Below, piece after piece: positions 59,888 to 64,000 of a stretch of 64,000 nucleotides of DNA (positions are counted from its first letter, which is position 1; the number at the start of each line of letters is the position of its first letter). The notes beneath the pieces were generated by a model, which saw only the letters and a program-made list of their open reading frames with translations, ran no database searches and had not been told where the DNA came from. The DNA is from Lasioglossum baleicum. Lineage: Eukaryota > Arthropoda > Insecta > Hymenoptera > Halictidae. The position numbers and the translations under genes are program-made. The DNA is taken from contig NW_027469353.1 of assembly GCF_051020765.1 (NCBI RefSeq), positions 1 to 64,000 on the forward strand, written 5' to 3'.

Positions 59888-62800
59888 CGCTTAACGCATA
59901 ACGCCTAACGCATAACGCGTAACGCATAATGCATAACGCATAACGGTTAACGCATAGCCCATAACGCTTAACGCATAACGCATCGCGCATAACGCATAAC
60001 GGATAACGCATAACGCATAACGCATAACGCATAACGCATAACGCATAACGCATAACGCATAACGCATAACGCATAACGCATAACGCATAACGCATAACGC
60101 ATAACGCATAACGCATAACGCATAACGCATAACGCATAACGCTTAACGCATAACGCATTACGCATAACGCATAACGCATAACGCATAACGGATAACGCAT
60201 AACGCATAACGCATAACGCATAACGCATAACGCATAACGCATTACGCATAACGCATAACGCTTAACGCATAACGCCTAACGCATAACGCGTAACGCATAA
60301 TGCATAACGCATAACGCTTAACGCATAGCCCATAACGCATAACGCATAACGCATCGCGCATAACGCATAACGGATAACGCATAACGCATAACGCATAACG
60401 GATAACGCATAACGCATAACGCATAACGCATAACGCATAACGAATTACGCATAACGCATAACCCATAACGCATAACGCATAACGCATAACCCATAACGCA
60501 TAACGCATAACGCATAACGCATAACGCATAACGCATAACACATAACGCATAACGCATAACGCATAACGCTTAACGCATAACGCCTAACGCATAACGCGTA
60601 ACGCATAATGCATAACGTATAACGCTTAACGCATAGCCCATAACGCATAACGCATAACGCATCGCGCATAACGCATAACGGATAACGCATAACGCATAAC
60701 GCATAACGGATAACGCATAACGCATAACGCATAACGAATTACGCATAACGCATAACCCATAACGCATAACGCATAACGCATAACGCATAACGCATAACGC
60801 ATAACGCATAACGCATAACGCATAACGCATAACGCATAACGCATAACGCATAACGCATAACGCATAACGCATAACGCATAACGCATAACGCATAACGCAC
60901 AAAGCATAACGCATAACGCATAACGCATAACGCATAACGCATAACGCATAACGCATAACGCATAACGCATAACGCATAACGCATAACGCATAACGCATAA
61001 CGCATAACGCATAACGCATAACGCATAACGCATAACGCATAACGCATAACGCATAACGCATAACGCATAACGCATAACGCATAACGCATAACGCACAAAG
61101 CATAACACATAACGCATAACGCATAACGCATAACGCATAACGCATAACGCATAACGCATAACGCATAACGCATAACGCATAACGCATAACGCATAACGCA
61201 TAACGCATAACGCATAACGCATAACGCATAACGCATAACGCATAACGCATAACGCATAACGCATAACGCATAACGCATAACGCATAACGCATAACGCATA
61301 ACGCATAACGCATAACGCATAACGCATAACGCATAACGCATAACGCATAACGCATAACGCATAACGCATAACGCATAACGCATAACGCATAACGCTTAAC
61401 GCATAACGCATTACGCATAACGCATAACGCATAACGCTTAACGCATAGCTCATAACGCATAACGCATAACGCTTAACGCATAACGCATAACGCATAACGC
61501 ATAACGCATAACGCATAACGCATAACGCATAACGCATAACGCATAACGCATAACGCATAACGCATAACGCATAACGCATAACGCATAACGCATAACGCAT
61601 AACGCATAACGCATAACGCATAACGCATAACGCATAACGCATAACGCATAACGCATAACGCATAACGCATAACGCATAACGCATAACGCATAACGCATAA
61701 CGCATAACGCATAACGCATAACGCATAACGCATAACGCATAACGCATAACGCATAACGCATAACGCATAACGCATAACGCATAACGCATAACGCATAACG
61801 CATAACGCATAACGCATAACGCATAACGCATAACGCATAACGCATAACGCATAACGCATAACGCATAAAGCATAACGCATAACGCATAACGCATAACGCA
61901 TAACGCATAACGCATAACGCATAACGCATAACGCATAACGCATAACGCATAACGCATAACGCATAACGCATAACGCATAACGCATAACGCATAACGCATA
62001 ACGCATAACGCATAACGCATAACGCATAACGCATAACGCATAACGCATAACGCATAACGCATAACGCATAACGCATAACGCATAACGCATAACGCATAAC
62101 GCATAACGCATAACGCATAACGCATAACGCATAACGCATAACGCATAACGCATAACGCATAACGCATAACGCATAACGCATAACGCATAACGCATAACGC
62201 ATAACGCATAACGCATAACGCATAACGCATAACGCATAACGCATAACGCATAACGCATAACGCATAACGCATAACGCATAACGCATAACGCATAACGCAT
62301 AACGCATAACGCATAACGCATAACGCATAACGCATAACGCATAACCCATAACGCATAACGCATAACGCATAACGCATAACGCATAACGCATAACGCATAA
62401 CGCATAACGCATAACGCATAACGCATAACGCATAACGCATAACGCATAACGCATAACGCATAACCCATAACGCATAACGCATAACGCATAACGCATAACG
62501 CATAACGCATTACGCATAACGCATAACGCATAACGCTTAACGCATAGCTCATAACGCATAACGCATAACGCTTAACGCATAACGCATAACGCATAACGCA
62601 TAACGCATAACGCATAACGCATAACGCATAACGCATAACGCATAACGCATAACGCATAACGCATAACGCATAACGCATAACGCATAACGCATAACGCATA
62701 ACGCATAACGCATAACGCATAACGCATAACGCATAACGCATAACGCATAACGCATAACGCATAACGCATAACGCATAACGCATAACGCATAACGCATAAC

Positions 62801-63569
62801 GCATAACGCATTACGCATAACGCATAACGCATAACGCTTAACGCATAGCTCATAACGCATAACGCATAACGCTTAACGCATAACGCATAACGCATAACGC
62901 ATAACGCATAACGCATAACGCATAACGCATAACGCATAACGCATAACGCATAACGCATAACGCATAACGCATAACGCATAACGCATAACGCATAACGCAT
63001 AACGCATAACGCATAACGCATAACGCATAACGCATAACGCATAACGCATAACCCATAACGCATAACGCATAACGCATAACGCAAAACGCATAACGCATAA
63101 CACATAACGCATAACGCATAACGCATAACGCTTAACGCATAACGCCTAACGCATAACGCGTAACGCATAATGCATAACGTATAACGCTTAACGCATAGCC
63201 CATAACGCATAACGCATAACGCATCGCGCATAACGCATAACGGATAACGCATAACGCATAACGCATAACGCATAACGGATAACGCATAACGCATAACGCA
63301 TAACGAATTACGCATAACGCATAACCCATAACGCATAACGCATAACGCATAACGCATAACGCATAACGCATAACGCATAACGCATAACGCATAACGCATA
63401 ACGGATAACGCAAGAAGAATAACGCATAACGCATAAAGCATAACGCATAACGCATAACGCATAACGCATAACGCATAACGCATAACGCATAACGCATAAC
63501 GCATAACGCATAACGCATAACGCATAACGCACAAAGCATAACACATAACGCATAACGCATAACGCATAA
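59888..63569. repeat. Right-family higher-order copy D3 (3,682 bp)
   Basis: Order: E (59888, CGGTTAA 59944), CGCTTAA/CGCATTA 60140/60154, CGCATTA 60238, A1-like (60259; CCCATAA 60462 and 60490), A2 (60567, no CGCAAGA group), CGCACAA 60896 and 61092, CACATAA 61106, three B fragments with CTCATAA at 61449, 62548 and 62849, AGCATAA 61869, CCCATAA 62345, 62464 and 63052, CGCAAAA 63080, CACATAA 63101, A2 (63129) with AGAATAA 63416. Pure runs are 61477-61868 (56 units) and 61876-62344 (67). Only the tail of the C cassette survives before the A2 at 63129. Confidence 0.89.
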
Positions 63570-64000
63570 CGCTTAACGCATAACGCCTAACGCATAACGC
63601 GTAACGCATAATGCATAACGCATAACGGTTAACGCATAGCCCATAACGCTTAACGCATAACGCATCGCGCATAACGCATAACGGATAACGCATAACGCAT
63701 AACGCATAACGCATAACGCATAACGCATAACGCATAACGCATAACGCATAACGCATAACGCATAACGCATAACGCATAACGCATAACGCATAACGCATAA
63801 CGCATAACGCATAACGCTTAACGCATAACGCATTACGCATAACGCATAACGCATAACGCATAACGGATAACGCATAACGCATAACGCATAACGCATAACG
63901 CATAACGCATAACGCATTACGCATAACGCATAACGCATAACGCATAACGCATAACGCATAACGCATAACGCATAACGCATAACGCATAACGCATAACGCA
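63570..64000. repeat. Start of right-family copy D4, cut by window end
   Basis: E cassette again: CGCTTAA 63570, CGGTTAA 63626, CGCATAG 63633, CCCATAA 63640, CGCTTAA 63647, CGCATCG 63661, CGGATAA 63682. Then CGCTTAA/CGCATTA 63815/63829, CGGATAA 63864, CGCATTA 63913, and pure repeat to the last base. Offsets from CGGTTAA to CGCTTAA (+189) and the first CGCATTA (+203) fit D2 and D3 within a unit. The array plainly continues past the window. Confidence 0.92.

Larger units (their letters stand above)
1..64000. repeat. Giant 7-bp satellite array (unit CGCATAA), whole window
   Basis: The entire window is head-to-tail copies of CGCATAA, about 9,140 units, all in one orientation. The unit has three A, two C, one G and one T, so the + strand is strongly A over T and C over G, and there is one CpG every 7 bp. 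Units begin at positions equal to 3 modulo 7 at bases 3, 10020, 30005, 50039 and 63962, so register is kept across the window. Departures are nearly all single-base substitutions in fixed cassettes. On the + strand the pure repeat has TAA in every frame each 21 bp; on the - strand the pure repeat has no stop, which gives long spurious frames. No genes, RNA genes, transposons or unique flanks are seen. The host may be a eukaryote with simple satellite DNA or, less expectedly, a bacterium with heptamer repeats. Confidence 0.99.

Noticed and set aside
195..63987. Many long - strand open frames encoding repeats of M-R-Y-A-L-C-V
   Set aside because: The 7-bp period is prime to 3, so all three frames read the same 21-bp cycle, which has no stop and an ATG every 21 bp. 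Overlapping frames are all open, no ribosome binding site or codon signature singles one out, and ends coincide with cassette variants. They are repeat artefacts, not genes.
1..64000. CRISPR array
   Set aside because: Repeats are 7 bp and directly adjacent. There are no unique spacers of constant length and no cas genes.
1..64000. Telomere
   Set aside because: The TTATGCG strand has no run of two or more G, cannot form G-quadruplexes, and matches no telomere unit I know. Telomeres also lack multi-kb higher-order cassettes.
1..64000. Transposon, IS element, tRNA or rRNA buried in the repeat
   Set aside because: I see no stretch longer than a few units that departs from the heptamer, and no terminal inverted repeats, target duplications or RNA-gene motifs.
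1..64000. Replication origin or partition (parS/iteron) region
   Set aside because: Iterons are longer, fewer and next to a rep gene; no DnaA-box cluster, initiator or par gene is present. A structural segregation role is left as speculation only.
1..64000. Pure assembly or sequencing artefact
   Set aside because: A basecalling or assembly loop would give uniform repeats or exact block copies. Nested variants, with sister copies differing by single units and private substitutions, argue for a real array. Exact run lengths and the patch at 2509-3005 may still be wrong.
1..64000. Inverted repeats or a strand switch within the array
   Set aside because: Every unit I read is CGCATAA-oriented on the + strand; no TTATGCG block appears on that strand.

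Overview
The whole 64,000-base window is one uninterrupted, head-to-tail tandem array of a 7-bp unit, CGCATAA on the + strand (TTATGCG on the - strand). It holds about 9,140 units. I see no gene, RNA gene, mobile element, CRISPR array, inverted segment or unique sequence anywhere, and both window edges lie inside the array. The long open frames on the - strand are a by-product of the 7-bp period and are not annotated as genes.

The array is not a featureless microsatellite. Variant heptamers, almost all base substitutions, occur in fixed order and at fixed spacing and form reusable cassettes of roughly 120-360 bp, separated by runs of identical heptamers (up to 847 bp). I use these names. A1: variants at +0 CGCTTAA, +14 CGCCTAA, +28 CGCGTAA, +42 TGCATAA, +56 CGCTTAA, +63 CGCATAG, +70 CCCATAA, +91 CGCATCG, +112 CGGATAA, +133 CGCACAA, +140 CGGATAA, +168 CGAATTA, +189 CCCATAA. 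A2: as A1 but with CGTATAA at +49, no CGCACAA, and a CGGATAA/CGCAAGA/AGCATAA group about 290-310 bp in. A3: as A1 to +70, then CGCTTAA at +77, CGCATCG at +91 and usually two CGCAAGA groups. B: CGCTTAA, CGCATTA +14, CGCTTAA +49, CGCATAG/CTCATAA +56/+63, CGCTTAA +84, CGGATAA +112 and +140, CGCGTAA about +203. C: doubled CGCTTAA header with CGCAAAA at +224. E: like A3 but with CGGTTAA at +56 and no CGCAAGA group. The full A-type header occurs about 70 times.

Layout: 1-2109, edge block. 2110-34043, seven copies (S1-S7) of a higher-order unit A1-A1'-A3-(B)-A1s-A2-B, 2.6 to 6.7 kb each, differing mainly in run lengths and extra B blocks. 34044-40875, a rearranged transition zone. 40876-49121, mixed cassettes with local tandem duplications (periods 1,743/1,750 and 686 bp). 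49122-64000, a second higher-order family with C and E cassettes, period about 3.3-3.9 kb, cut by the right edge.

The heptamer register (unit start = position 3 modulo 7) is the same at base 3 and base 63,962. At every point I sampled it is broken only between 2509 and 3005, where one +3 and three -1 indels sum to zero.

The organism cannot be named from this sequence, since nothing codes. A nested higher-order satellite of this size is the style of eukaryotic heterochromatin (insect or plant simple satellites). Heptamer tandem repeats (STRRs) are also a known trait of filamentous cyanobacteria, but this would be very large for one. Any function, such as chromatin or segregation DNA, is inference only.
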